64,000 nt of DNA from JACKFB01 sp041389525 (GCA_041389525.1 JAWKRR010000040.1:1-64000), one strand, 5' to 3'. Counted from the first letter of the stretch, positions 1 through 12,263 are shown. Program-made: numbers and translations. The notes: a model not told the origin generated them from the sequence alone.

Positions 1-194
1 AGAGCTCTTATTAGCTTGACCTCGCGCCGTAGCACGAGACCCAACACTCTCTCGTTCTTCTCACATCACGACCAGAAACCCGTCACCGGGTCCGGTCTAC
101 GCACCCGCGCACGCTCGTTGCCAAGCTGCGCAAGTTCGCTCCAGATATTCCGTTTTCAATGAACCTGTGTCCGGCACTGTGTGCCCAATGCGTC

Positions 195-270
195 TGGTGG
201 AGCTGGACGGACTCGAACCGACGACATCTGCCTTGCAAAGGCAGCGCTCTACCAGCTGAGCTACAGCCCC
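195..270 (-). tRNA. tRNA-Ala (anticodon TGC)
   Basis: The minus strand folds as a 76-nt tRNA beginning GGGGCTGTAGC and ending in an encoded CCA. The anticodon loop CTTTGCAAG gives anticodon TGC, and the T-arm carries GGTTCGAGTCC. It lies between tRNA-Ile and the left edge of the window, as expected in a 16S-Ile-Ala-23S spacer. Bases 1-194 beyond it are spacer; the start of 23S rRNA is not reached. Confidence 0.97.
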
Positions 271-271
271 T

Positions 272-348
<77 letters not shown>

Positions 349-455
349 TCACCAATCATCTGCGGGGCCAAGGCCACCATCGACGAGCGACGAAGGCCTC
401 AAGCTTCCAGACGCGACAAGTGCGAAAGAGCGGATGCCGCGAGGCACCTGGCTCC

Positions 456-494
456 GTGAGAACCGGACAGCAGGAAGAGTGAAAGTAGGGTGTT
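456..494 (-). repeat. 3' arm of the 16S precursor processing stem
   Basis: This stretch is nearly the reverse complement of 2191-2231, on the other side of 16S. The blocks GAGAAC, AGCAGGAAGAG and AAGTAGGGT match, and the two C/T differences become G-U pairs in RNA. In the precursor the two arms would form a long helix enclosing 16S, the usual RNase III substrate. The role is inferred from position and complementarity. Confidence 0.8.
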
Positions 495-531
495 GACCGG
501 TGACGTCAGCCCGTGGGCATAGACGTGACCT

Positions 532-2078
<1,547 letters not shown>

Positions 2079-2190
2079 AAGATGATCCTTTCGAACTCGC
2101 CCTCACTCGGCCGACCGAAGTCCACCACGCGATGGTCCGTTCCTATTCTCAAAGGTTGTCCCAGTGCACCCCAATTAAGGAGCGCCCGGG

Positions 2191-2231
2191 CTAAGACCCT
2201 ACTTGCTCTTCCTGCTATCCAGTTCTCAAGG
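2191..2231 (-). repeat. 5' arm of the 16S precursor processing stem
   Basis: Located in the transcribed leader about 115-150 nt upstream of 16S, and pairs with 456-494. On the RNA strand it reads CTTGAGAACTGGATAGC followed by AGGAAGAGCAAGTAGGG. A second motif, CCTTTGAGAATAG on the minus strand at 2143-2155, resembles the boxA antitermination element of rRNA leaders; that assignment is tentative. Confidence 0.75.
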
Positions 2232-2328
2232 AGCGACCCGGTTTCCCGGCTTCCCAGCTCGCCCAACGGCGGTCCGGGGGTGCCCTGCGGGCGGCTTGTG
2301 GGCCGCTGTCCCGCTGGGCGAGGTCGGC

Positions 2329-2356
2329 ATCTTACGGATACCGACTTGCTTGTCAA
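2329..2356 (-). promoter_or_regulatory. rRNA promoter P2 (downstream)
   Basis: On the minus strand there is a perfect -35 TTGACA (2351-2356), a 16-bp spacer and the -10 hexamer TAAGAT (2329-2334). Transcription would start near 2322, about 245 nt before 16S. Confidence 0.7.
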
Positions 2357-2444
2357 CGACTTTCTGCGCCTGATTTTTCGGTCGGCCGGGGCGGTTCCTT
2401 GAGGGGTTCCGTTGGGCGTTGCGAGCCGTCAGGCACGGAGGGGG

Positions 2445-2472
2445 AGTGTAGGGACCCGGCTGCGCTTGTCAA
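2445..2472 (-). promoter_or_regulatory. rRNA promoter P1 (upstream)
   Basis: On the minus strand there is a perfect -35 TTGACA (2467-2472), a 16-bp spacer and the -10 hexamer TACACT (2445-2450). The geometry equals that of P2 116 bp downstream, giving tandem promoters as in many rrn operons. The rest of 2079-2554 is leader plus the divergent upstream region of the next gene; no other gene was seen in it. Confidence 0.7.
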
Positions 2473-2554
2473 TGGTTTGGAGGCGGGGGGTGGTCGTTGA
2501 CACGGTTGGCGTCGGCTCCGTAGCGTGCTTTATAAGGATAACGGAGGTGGTCGC

Positions 2555-4096
2555 ATGGCGAGTCGAGTTCTGGGGCGGCGGTGGTTCGGGGTTGTAGCTG
2601 CGGGCCTTGCGATCGCGGTGGGGGTTTCGGCCGCCGGTTGCGGGGGGGAGGAGGACGCCGGGGACGCTGCTGGCCAGGGCGATGGCGGCGGGGACGCCGG
2701 GCCGGGTGACAGCGCTGGGGATCTCGGAGGAGACACGGATGGCGGCGTGGTGCCGGTGGATCCGTGGGTGGCTCCGGCCGAGGGCAACCAGTGGCGGGCC
2801 ATGTGGAACTACCGAGGGCGCCAGGAGGGGGCCGGCGGGAACACGGGGCAGAACGAGCTCTGGATCTCGGATCCGCTGGGCTTGGACAAGCAGTCGGTGA
2901 CCAACCTGAGTGGGCTCAAGGGGCTCGATCCGCCCCTGAGCTGCAACTACGGGTGCGTGGTGTCGCCGGACCTTGTGTGGCTGGGGGTGGTCACCGGGCC
3001 TCCGTCGACCGACGGGTTCACGTTCGCGATCGGGAAGTTCAACGCGGACCTCGAGGTGAGCCTGTTCAAGGGGGTCACCTGGAAGGACAAGATCGACTTT
3101 AAGTTCGCGGGGACAAAGCTGTTTTACTCGGAGCGAGCCGCCTGCACTGGGGTCACCTGCCAGTACGACATCTACCGGGTGGACCTGGCGACGAACGTGA
3201 ACAAGCGGGACCTCATCGCGACGTATCCGCCCGAGGCGGATCTTGAGCAGTCGAACTACCAGGGCCACTTCAAGGTGAGCCCTGATGGGACCAAGCTGAT
3301 CCTGCTGAACACGACGATTCGCAGCGTGAAGGTCCACATGTGGAAGGAGGGTTTCGGGCTGGTGCCGCTGGACTTCATCTGCGAGCTGGGCTCGGAGGGG
3401 AACTGCAGCGGCACGGGGAGCCAGTACTCGGACGTGGATCCTGTCGCGATCTCGCCGGACGGGCGCTGGGCGGTGTTCTTCACGTTCTCGGACCGCTGGC
3501 AGCGGGCGCGGCTCTACGATCTGGACAACCCGAAGGTGGCGACCCTGACCACGCTAGCCAGCGTGACGTCTGGCGAGTTCATCGAGCACGCCTGCGACCC
3601 GGGGGTGCTGCAGGACTGGCAGTGGCAGCGGGTGGTGGGCGACCCGCAGTTCACGGCGGACGGGAGCGAGGTCGTGTTCACGGTACAGACCGACTGCACG
3701 ATCGCGGACACGAACATCTGCCCCACGGGCCCGTGCAAGCCATCGAAGGCTCGCACCAACTTGATGCGGGTGAAGCTGGCGACCCTCCTCGAGGATCGGG
3801 CGCTCACGTCGGCGGACGTCTTCTCGGTGACGAAGAACCCGTTCGGAGACGTGGCGTCGAACCGCCGGATCACGTCGTTCTCGCTGTCGCCTGACGGGGC
3901 GACTGCGCTCTTCACGGCGACGCCGGCTACGGGCCAGGACGGCAAGCCCTTGAGCGACTCGAGTTCACGGCATCGCAATGACCGCGAACTCTATCGGGTG
4001 CGCCTCGACGGCACGAACCTGCAGCAGCTGACTAACGATCTGTCCTGGCTGGCGGAGACGGCGCGGGTAGCGCCGCTTCCGCCAGCAGGACCGTAG
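2555..4096 (+). CDS. Lipoprotein with TolB-like PD40 beta-propeller repeats
   Basis: 513 aa. The start is the ATG preceded by GGAGG at 2543-2547. The N-terminus is a lipoprotein signal: basic MASRVLGRR, a hydrophobic stretch, then lipobox SAAGC with the acylated Cys near residue 29. An acidic Gly/Asp-rich linker (about 30-70) follows. The rest shows at least four PD40/WD40-like motifs (VSPDGTKLIL, ISPDGRWAVF, FTADGSEVVF, LSPDGATALF), the signature of TolB-type propellers. It is probably anchored facing the periplasm or cell surface; the partner is unknown. It is transcribed away from the rRNA operon. A TTGACA at 2497-2502 lacks a well-placed -10, so its promoter is unclear. Confidence 0.8.
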   Translation: MASRVLGRRWFGVVAAGLAIAVGVSAAGCGGEEDAGDAAGQGDGGGDAGPGDSAGDLGGDTDGGVVPVDPWVAPAEGNQWRAMWNYRGRQEGAGGNTGQNELWISDPLGLDKQSVTNLSGLKGLDPPLSCNYGCVVSPDLVWLGVVTGPPSTDGFTFAIGKFNADLEVSLFKGVTWKDKIDFKFAGTKLFYSERAACTGVTCQYDIYRVDLATNVNKRDLIATYPPEADLEQSNYQGHFKVSPDGTKLILLNTTIRSVKVHMWKEGFGLVPLDFICELGSEGNCSGTGSQYSDVDPVAISPDGRWAVFFTFSDRWQRARLYDLDNPKVATLTTLASVTSGEFIEHACDPGVLQDWQWQRVVGDPQFTADGSEVVFTVQTDCTIADTNICPTGPCKPSKARTNLMRVKLATLLEDRALTSADVFSVTKNPFGDVASNRRITSFSLSPDGATALFTATPATGQDGKPLSDSSSRHRNDRELYRVRLDGTNLQQLTNDLSWLAETARVAPLPPAGP

Positions 4097-4103
4097 TCAC
4101 GGA

Positions 4104-5078
<975 letters not shown>

Positions 5079-5090
5079 GATCGATACCTC

Positions 5091-5846
5091 CTAGAGTACC
5101 TTGGCGACGTTGACGAGCTTGTCCATGAGTTGGTCGACGGACTCGACCATGACGCCGGCCGTGCGGGCGGGCGGCTCCTCGAGGCGGACCAGCTCGACCT
5201 TGAGCGCGGTGTCGGTGATGCCGAGATCGGCGAGGCTGAGCTCGTCGATGGGCTTACGCTTGGCCTTCATGATGCCGGGGAGCGACGCGTAGCGCGGCTC
5301 GTTGAGGCGAAGATCGGCCGTGATGACCGCAGGGAGCGGCATCGAGAGGGTCTCGAGGCCGCCGTCGACCTCGCGGGTGACCGTCACGGTGGTGCCGGAG
5401 ACGCTGACCTCGGAAGCGAAGCAGGCCTGCGGCAGCCCCATGTACTCGGCGACGAGCTGGCCGACCTGGTTGTTGTCGCCGTCGACCGCCTGCTTGCCCA
5501 GCAGGATGATGTCGACGTCGCCCTCGTGCTTGGCCACAGCCACGAGGATGCGCGCCGCGAGGTCGCTGTCCAGCGCCGCGTCCTCGGTCTCGACGCGGAT
5601 GCCGCGGTCGGCGCCCATGGCGAGGCCGGAGCGGATCGTCGGGGTCACATCGTCGGGCCCGATGCTGACGATGACGACCTCGGCGTCGTGCTCTTCCTTG
5701 AGCGCGAGCGCCTCTTCAATGGCGTTCTCGCAGAACGGGTTGACCTTGTACTCGACGGATTGCGTGTCCACACCGCTTCCGTTGGGGAGTAGCTTAATGC
5801 GCGCGTCGGGGTCGATGACCCGCTTGGCGGCTACCAGAATCTTCAC
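5091..5846 (-). CDS. etfB: Electron transfer flavoprotein beta subunit
   Basis: 251 aa, typical for EtfB, the AMP-binding partner of EtfA. It begins MKILVAAKRVIDPDARIKL and has the ETF beta signature region around EVDGGLETLSMPLPAVITAD, which recognises acyl-CoA dehydrogenases. The start is GTG preceded by AGGAGG. It follows the TetR/FadR-type regulator by about 70 nt and precedes etfA by 12 nt. The order regulator-etfB-etfA matches the fadR-fadB-etfB-etfA neighbourhood known from Bacillus, which supports a role in beta-oxidation. Confidence 0.96.
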   Translation of the reverse strand: MKILVAAKRVIDPDARIKLLPNGSGVDTQSVEYKVNPFCENAIEEALALKEEHDAEVVIVSIGPDDVTPTIRSGLAMGADRGIRVETEDAALDSDLAARILVAVAKHEGDVDIILLGKQAVDGDNNQVGQLVAEYMGLPQACFASEVSVSGTTVTVTREVDGGLETLSMPLPAVITADLRLNEPRYASLPGIMKAKRKPIDELSLADLGITDTALKVELVRLEEPPARTAGVMVESVDQLMDKLVNVAKVL

Positions 5847-5915
5847 ACCATCCTCCTGAGGTCGTGCGTTTCGTGGCCCCTTTGGGAGGCCGGGGGAAAT
5901 CGAAGTCTGACGCCG

Positions 5916-6509
5916 CTAGCGGGCGCCGGGTCGCGCTCGCAGGCCTTCGAGGAAGATCTGCGTCGTTTCGTCTGCCATCTCCGCCAACGGCGCGGGGTGC
6001 TCGGCCATCGCCCACTCGAGGGCGAACTCGTCGAGGACCCCGAAGAGCGCGCGGGCGATGCGGCGCGGCTGGACAGTCGAGGCGAAGACGCCTTGCTCCT
6101 GCCCCTCCTGCACGATGCGGGCGATGATGGCGAGGTACTTGCCGAAGGGCTTCATGTCGGTGGAGCGCATGAATTTGCTCGACTGACGGAGCTCGACGGT
6201 GACGACCTCGGCGAGCGCTGGGCTCGATGCGACAAGGTCGTAGTGGGTTGTGATGAAGGCGCGCAGACGCTCGGTGGGATCGGTCATCCCGGCCTGCACC
6301 TGCTCTTGTCGCTCAAGGATTGAGCCCATCGTGTCGAGGAATACCTGTATGAGCAGGTCTTCCTTGTTCTTGAAATACAAGTAGATGGTTCCGTCGGCCA
6401 CTCCGGCTTCCCGGGCGATGTCGGAGACCTTGCTGCTGTAATAACCGTTGCGCGCGAAGACGCTGACGGCGGCATCAAGGATTTTCCGGCGCTTTTCGGG
6501 CTGGGACAA
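5916..6509 (-). CDS. fadR: TetR-family regulator, FadR (YsiA) type
   Basis: 197 aa. The start is TTG with GGAGG 9 nt upstream. The N-terminal helix-turn-helix (about 5-50: ILDAAVSVFARNGYYSSKV, then SDIAREAGVADGTIYLYF) is close to Bacillus FadR, a repressor of fatty-acid degradation genes released by long-chain acyl-CoA. The C-terminal half continues the resemblance (VELRQSSKFMR, FGVLDEFALEWAM). A palindromic operator of the FadR type lies at its own transcription start, and etfB and etfA follow directly. The likely role is an acyl-CoA-responsive repressor of its own operon and other beta-oxidation genes. The family is certain; the effector is inferred. Confidence 0.85.
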   Translation of the reverse strand: MSQPEKRRKILDAAVSVFARNGYYSSKVSDIAREAGVADGTIYLYFKNKEDLLIQVFLDTMGSILERQEQVQAGMTDPTERLRAFITTHYDLVASSPALAEVVTVELRQSSKFMRSTDMKPFGKYLAIIARIVQEGQEQGVFASTVQPRRIARALFGVLDEFALEWAMAEHPAPLAEMADETTQIFLEGLRARPGAR

Positions 6510-6537
6510 CGGGGTGCGCCTCCAGAAGCACGAGGGC

Positions 6538-6557
6538 CTGAATGAACGACCATTCAG
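6538..6557. promoter_or_regulatory. FadR-type operator palindrome
   Basis: Inverted repeat CTGAATG-aacgac-CATTCAG with perfect 7-bp arms. It resembles the Bacillus FadR consensus TGAATGAnnnnTCATTCA with one changed position. It lies just downstream of a predicted -10 (6565-6570), covering the expected start point of the fadR-etfBA transcript, an arrangement suited to autorepression. Confidence 0.8.
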
Positions 6558-6564
6558 CGCGGGA

Positions 6565-6593
6565 AAGCTAGCACACGGGTCTGAGTGACACAA
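6565..6593 (-). promoter_or_regulatory. Predicted promoter of fadR-etfB-etfA
   Basis: On the minus strand: -35 TTGTGT (6588-6593), a 17-bp spacer ending GTGTGC, and -10 TAGCTT (6565-6570). The same block TGCTAGCTT(T)CC recurs upstream of the minus-strand genes at 13158 and 57363, each time with a TTG-type -35 at 17 bp. Confidence 0.6.
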
Positions 6594-6633
6594 GGTTCCA
6601 AAAGGCGCGACAGGGCGTGAGCGAGGCAAGGCG

Positions 6634-8757
6634 ATGACGGTGGGAATGCAGACGCGAGGGGCCGGACGGATGGCGGCGGGGCTGCGCGTGCTGGTGGTCG
6701 ATGGGACCCAGGGGCGCGGCGAGCTGATGGCGCAGCATCTGCGGTCCGAGGGGATGCAGCCGACCGTGGTGCCGACGGCGCAGGACGCGTGGAACTCGCT
6801 CGAGTGGTCGCCGGCGGACGTGGTGCTGCTGCGGGCGGGCGGGGACATGGCCGAGGCCTGCGAGATGGCGCCGGCGTTGGCGCGGCGCGGCGTGGTGCTG
6901 GTGACCGCGAGCGCCGAGCCCGTGCGGCCGGATGTGCGGCGGAAGGCGCTGGCGGCGGGCGTGCAGGACATGCTGGTAGCGCCGTTTGACGCGCGGGAGA
7001 TGGCGGCGCGGCTGGATGCGGCGACCTATGACGCGGCGGCGGCGGAGGCGGCGCCGGTGGCCGGGCGGCCGCGGGTGCCGATGGCGGCGGCGGTGGCGGT
7101 CGAGGACGACGCGAAGACGCGGGCCGAGGCGCGGCCGGCGGCGCTGGTGGCGGAGGAGGCGCGGCCGGTCGAGCGGGGCGCGGAGCGGGGCGGGGATCCG
7201 CCGACCCAGGCTGAGGCGGGGCCGCCCGCGGCGTGGGCGGCGGAGGAGGCGCGGCCGGTGGTTCGGCGCGCGGAGCCGGCTGGGGATGCGCCGACGCGGG
7301 CCGAGGCGGGGCCGCCCGCGGCGCTGGTCGCGGAGACGGCTAAGCCCGAGGTCGCGGCGCCGCCACGGGTGGAGGCCGCGATCGACGAGGCGTTGGACGA
7401 GGCGGCGGCGTTGGCGGGGCTCGAGGGGCCTGCGGACGCGTTGGCCGACGTGAGCCCGCGGCCGAGCATGGCGCGTGAGCTTGAGGCGGCGGTGGACGGC
7501 TCGGCGATGGGGCCGCTGGCGGAGGCGGAGGAGTCGATCGGGGCTGCGGACTCGGATTTCGAGGAGGCGCCTGACTCTTTGGGACTGGCGGGGGCGCGCG
7601 GTGGCGCGGCGGCGGGGAGCGCGGCGGTGCCGTTCGACCCGATGGAGGCGCTCAGCGAGAGCGGTCTGCTGAACTGGCTTGGCGACGAGGACGACATGCC
7701 TGGCGCCATTCCGGCGACCGGCTGGGACGGGGGGGAGGACCTCGCGAACTCGGCGGATCTGAACCAGCTGATGGACGGGGGCTACCCCGAGCCGGCGCTG
7801 GATGACTTCGAGGCGGAGGTCGACGCGCAGATCGAGGCGGAGGCCGCGCGGCTGGCGGGATCGCGAAGGGCTGGGACTTCGGGGACGGACGCCGGTCCGG
7901 AGTCGGAGATGGACGGGCTGCGAATGCACGGCGCCGAGGTGCCTACCGACGATCCGTTTGGGTTTGCGAGCAGCGGCTCGGGCGAGGCCGCGGCGGTCGC
8001 GGCGAGCGAGATGGGACCGGAGGATGCCACCGCCATCGGCGCGAGCGTGTCGGCGCCGCGGATGGACGTGGAGGACGCGGAGTTGGAGGTCGGCCCGGGG
8101 ACGCGCGACGTGCTCGCCGCGGGGCTCGGGCGTGGACGACGGCGGCGGCTGGTGTGGCGCGCGGCGGCGGCGATGATGGGGACTGTGTTCTTGGGCCTGG
8201 TGGGGATCGTGGCCTGGAAGTTCTTCGCCCAGCCGGTCGGGACCTCACCGGCCGCGGGCCTCGTGGCGAGCGAGGCGAGCGCGGGAGCATCCGCAGAGTC
8301 GGAGGGCGCGCCGGGGGAAGCAGGCGCGGCGAGTGGCGAGGCGGCGTCCGTGGGGCCGCGCGAGCCGGAGGCGCCGGAGCCGTCGTCGGTCGCGGAGTCC
8401 AACGCCCTGCTCTTCGGCGAGGCGGTGGAGGCGCTGAGCGCGGGCTGGCCGGACGACGCCGACGATCGGTTTCGCCTGCTGTTGCGGAGCGATCCGACGG
8501 ACCAGCGCGGGATGGCGGGGCTCGCCTCCACGTTGGCGCAGCAGGGCGAGCTCGAGGCGGCGCGCGCCATGCTCGACACGCTGGCGGCCCAAGAGACCAA
8601 GGAGCCGAGCGCCCTGCTCACGCTGGGCTTGGTCGCCCAGCGGCTGGGTGATACAGAGGGAGCGCGGCGCGGACTCGAGCAGTTTATCGAGGCGGCGCCT
8701 GAGGACCCGAGGGCTGAGAAGGTCAGGCGTCTCCTGGCGAGTCTCAGCGCGGGCTAG
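6634..8757 (+). CDS. Pseudo-receiver / transmembrane / TPR protein
   Basis: 707 aa from ATG 6634; ATG 6670 is an alternative since neither has a strong Shine-Dalgarno. Residues 17-130 read like a response-regulator receiver (LRVLVVDGTQGRGELMAQHL, then PADVVLLRAGGD). However, the phospho-acceptor Asp is replaced by Arg (VVLLRAG) and the conserved Lys of the KPF motif by Ala (VAPF), so phosphorylation is not expected. A long Ala/Glu-rich region with tandem repeats follows, then one transmembrane helix near 510-530 after a basic stretch (RGRRRRL). The C-terminus (about 590-707) has TPR-like repeats. Topology would put the receiver-like part in the cytoplasm and the TPRs in the periplasm. Function unknown. 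Confidence 0.7.
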   Translation: MTVGMQTRGAGRMAAGLRVLVVDGTQGRGELMAQHLRSEGMQPTVVPTAQDAWNSLEWSPADVVLLRAGGDMAEACEMAPALARRGVVLVTASAEPVRPDVRRKALAAGVQDMLVAPFDAREMAARLDAATYDAAAAEAAPVAGRPRVPMAAAVAVEDDAKTRAEARPAALVAEEARPVERGAERGGDPPTQAEAGPPAAWAAEEARPVVRRAEPAGDAPTRAEAGPPAALVAETAKPEVAAPPRVEAAIDEALDEAAALAGLEGPADALADVSPRPSMARELEAAVDGSAMGPLAEAEESIGAADSDFEEAPDSLGLAGARGGAAAGSAAVPFDPMEALSESGLLNWLGDEDDMPGAIPATGWDGGEDLANSADLNQLMDGGYPEPALDDFEAEVDAQIEAEAARLAGSRRAGTSGTDAGPESEMDGLRMHGAEVPTDDPFGFASSGSGEAAAVAASEMGPEDATAIGASVSAPRMDVEDAELEVGPGTRDVLAAGLGRGRRRRLVWRAAAAMMGTVFLGLVGIVAWKFFAQPVGTSPAAGLVASEASAGASAESEGAPGEAGAASGEAASVGPREPEAPEPSSVAESNALLFGEAVEALSAGWPDDADDRFRLLLRSDPTDQRGMAGLASTLAQQGELEAARAMLDTLAAQETKEPSALLTLGLVAQRLGDTEGARRGLEQFIEAAPEDPRAEKVRRLLASLSAG
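7117..7349 (+). repeat. Tandem ~90-bp repeats in the linker of the pseudo-receiver protein
   Basis: Two full copies and one partial copy of an in-frame unit of 87-90 bp start at 7117, 7204 and 7294. Each encodes a variant of TRAEAGPPAALVAEEARPV. The copies are highly similar at the DNA level, suggesting recent duplication and possible length variation between strains. Confidence 0.75.
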
Positions 8758-8787
8758 CTTGCCGCCCCGGTGGCGACGTGAGGCTGC

Positions 8788-9837
<1,050 letters not shown>

Positions 9838-9839
9838 CG

Positions 9840-10613
9840 ATGCGGGCGGACAAGCGGCTCGGGCAGCATTTTCTCGTGGATCCGGCGGTGCTCCGGGAGA
9901 TCTGCGACATCGCGGACGTCGAGCACAGCGCGGGGGTGCTGGAGATCGGGCCTGGCGAGGGCGCGCTGACGGCGTTTCTGGCCGCCAGCAGCAAGCCGGT
10001 CATCGCGCTGGAGAAGGACCCGCGGGCGGTCATCGAGGTGCGCCAGCGCCTGGGCGACCGGGTGCAGGTGGTCGAGGGCGACGCGCTGGAGGCCGACCTG
10101 GGCGCGCTGCTGCCCGTGGCCGAGCCCGGGGGACGCCGGCCGATCGTCGTCGGGAACCTCCCTTATAATGTGGGGACCGCGATCTTTCGACGCCTGCTCG
10201 CCCTCGGCATGCGGGTGGAGCGGATGGTGCTGATGCTGCAGCGCGAGGTGGCCGACCGCATCACCGCGGTGCCCGGGACTCGGGAGCATGGGTTGCTGAC
10301 GGTGTCGACGGCGCTGCGAGCGCGGGCGTGGCAGGTGGGGGTCGTCCCAGCGACCGCGTTTCGCCCGCAGCCAAAGGTCGAGTCGGCGCTGCTGCTGGTG
10401 GAACCGCTCTCGGCGCCGCGGCTGGACGACGAGGAAGAGGCGGAGTTTCTGACCTTGGTCGCCAGCATCTCCCAGTCCCGGCGCAAGACGCTGTCCAACT
10501 CGGTCGTGGACACCAAGGCGCTCGAGGCCGTCGGGATCGACCCGCGCGCGCGCCCGGAGACGCTGGACCTGGAGACGCTGTTGGCGCTGCACCGTGCGCT
10601 GCGCTCGCGCTGA
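9840..10613 (+). CDS. rsmA: 16S rRNA (A1518/A1519) dimethyltransferase
   Basis: 257 aa, near the family norm. RsmA/KsgA dimethylates two adenines in the 3' terminal 16S hairpin during late 30S assembly. It begins RADKRLGQHFLVD, followed by the SAM-binding GPGEGALT loop and the catalytic NLPYN motif. The C-terminus shows the FRPQPKVESALL and SQSRRKTLSN segments of the family. The ATG lies 2 nt after the tsaD stop. Confidence 0.97.
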   Translation: MRADKRLGQHFLVDPAVLREICDIADVEHSAGVLEIGPGEGALTAFLAASSKPVIALEKDPRAVIEVRQRLGDRVQVVEGDALEADLGALLPVAEPGGRRPIVVGNLPYNVGTAIFRRLLALGMRVERMVLMLQREVADRITAVPGTREHGLLTVSTALRARAWQVGVVPATAFRPQPKVESALLLVEPLSAPRLDDEEEAEFLTLVASISQSRRKTLSNSVVDTKALEAVGIDPRARPETLDLETLLALHRALRSR

Positions 10614-10704
10614 CTTGACACTGAGTGCCACGGTGCCGTTGCTTGAGCCGCGGGCTAACACTAGTCTCGGTCGCGGCTGACTCCCCTGACGCTGGAGCCT
10701 GACA

Positions 10705-12228
10705 TTGGCCCTTGAATCCCGTCGCTGGCGCCTGCACCGAATCGTGTCGGCCATGATCCTGACGTGCAGCGCCGTATTGCCGGCGGCCGCGAACGAAGCG
10801 GACGGCTTCCACCTGGGCACCGACGGGCGCGTGCGCCTGCGAGAGACCGTGCTGACCTCGTTTCCGCTAGACGGAGACGGCTTCGAGCACGACCAGCGCC
10901 AGTTCGCGACGGCGCTCTTGCGGCTGCGCGGCTACCTGCTGATGCCGAAGGAGTTCCAGATCCACGTCGGCCTGCAGGTGCTGGACGGGCAGTTCTTCGG
11001 CGACGAGAGCCGGGTCGGCGGCGACGCGATTCAGCGCCCGTGGCGCAACACCCGCGTGCAGAGTCAGCTGCTGCTGCGCGAGATGTGGCTGCAGGTGCCC
11101 GTCGGCATCGGCGTGCTGCGGGTGGGGCGGATGCCGTCGAACTGGGGCCTGGGGCTGCTGGCCAACGGCGGCGACGAGGAGGCATCGCCCTTCAACGACG
11201 TCACCCACGGCGACATCGTCAACCGCGCGGTGCTCATCGCGCGCCCGCTGCAGCCCTTCAAGCTGGGCCGGGCGAGCAAGGCGCTGCATCTGGTGCTGGG
11301 GGCCGATCTGGTCGAGCGCGACGAGCTGACCAACCGCGAAGACGGCGACCGCGCGTGGCAGGTGGTCGGCGCGCTGCTGTGGCGCGAGGCGAAGCTGGAC
11401 CTTGGCGTCTACGTGGCGCATCGAGACCTCAAGCGCGACAACGACGCGACGATCAAGGCGACGGCCGTCGACGCGTACGGGAAGTGGCGCGGCGACGTCA
11501 CCGAACGCTACCAGCTTGAGACGGCCTTTGAGGGCGCGGCGATCTTCGGCACGACCGACGAGTTCCGCTTCGACGGCGCACCCAAGGAGCTCGACATCCG
11601 CCAGTTTGGCCTGGTCGCGCGGGCGACCCTGACCGACCTGGGCGGGCCCATGGACTACCGGCTGGAGTTGGGCTTCGCGTCAGGCGACAACGACGCCCAG
11701 GACGGGACGCTGCGGGCCTTCCGCTTCGACCCGGCCTACAAGGCGTCGATGATCCTGTTCGACGAGGTGCTGGGGCGGGCCTCGGCGCGGGGCTACGACC
11801 GGGTGACCGACCCCGGGCTGTCGGGCACGCCGCCGCCTGGGATCGAGCGCTCGCCCACTCAGGGCGCGGTCACCAACGCCGTCTACTTGGCGCCGGTGGT
11901 GGGCGCGACGGGCCTGGACGGGAAGCTGCGCGGGATGGTCGGGGCGCTCTTCGCGTTCGCCCCCGGCGACGTGGTCGACCCCTACGCGGCCGCCACGGCC
12001 GGCGGCTTCAACCGCAGCGCGTGGGGCAAGAGCAACGCCCACGGGTTTCTCGGCTGGGAGGGCCAGCTCGGCGCCGAGTTCCGCGTCAAGCACGGCAAGC
12101 ACGTCGTCGCGAGCGTCGGCGCCCAGTACGGGGTCTTCGTCCCGGGCGCGGCGCTCAAGGCGGGCGACGGCCAGCAGGACCCGGGCGTCATCCACAAGCT
12201 GCGCCTGATGACCGATTTGCGCTGGTAG
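10705..12228 (+). CDS. Predicted outer-membrane beta-barrel protein
   Basis: 507 aa from TTG 10705 (GGAG about 8 nt upstream). A signal peptide is visible (RIVSAMILTCSAVLPAAANEA). The body alternates polar and hydrophobic residues with many aromatic/Gly turns, such as LREMWLQVPVGIGVLRVGRM and DYRLELGFASGDND. The final residue is Trp (LMTDLRW), the C-terminal aromatic recognised by the BAM complex. I believe it belongs to a myxobacterial porin-like family (TIGR04551-like), but this is from memory. Substrate unknown. It stands between rsmA and a convergent PDZ gene. Confidence 0.65.
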   Translation: MALESRRWRLHRIVSAMILTCSAVLPAAANEADGFHLGTDGRVRLRETVLTSFPLDGDGFEHDQRQFATALLRLRGYLLMPKEFQIHVGLQVLDGQFFGDESRVGGDAIQRPWRNTRVQSQLLLREMWLQVPVGIGVLRVGRMPSNWGLGLLANGGDEEASPFNDVTHGDIVNRAVLIARPLQPFKLGRASKALHLVLGADLVERDELTNREDGDRAWQVVGALLWREAKLDLGVYVAHRDLKRDNDATIKATAVDAYGKWRGDVTERYQLETAFEGAAIFGTTDEFRFDGAPKELDIRQFGLVARATLTDLGGPMDYRLELGFASGDNDAQDGTLRAFRFDPAYKASMILFDEVLGRASARGYDRVTDPGLSGTPPPGIERSPTQGAVTNAVYLAPVVGATGLDGKLRGMVGALFAFAPGDVVDPYAAATAGGFNRSAWGKSNAHGFLGWEGQLGAEFRVKHGKHVVASVGAQYGVFVPGAALKAGDGQQDPGVIHKLRLMTDLRW

Positions 12229-12263
12229 CTCCTCGCGAATCGGAGGATTCCAGCGCGGCCGGG

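Noticed and set aside
2497..2534. TTGACA plus TATAAG upstream of the TolB-like lipoprotein gene as a promoter
   Set aside because: The spacer would be 28 bp, outside the usable range; with a 17-18-bp spacer the -10 matches poorly.
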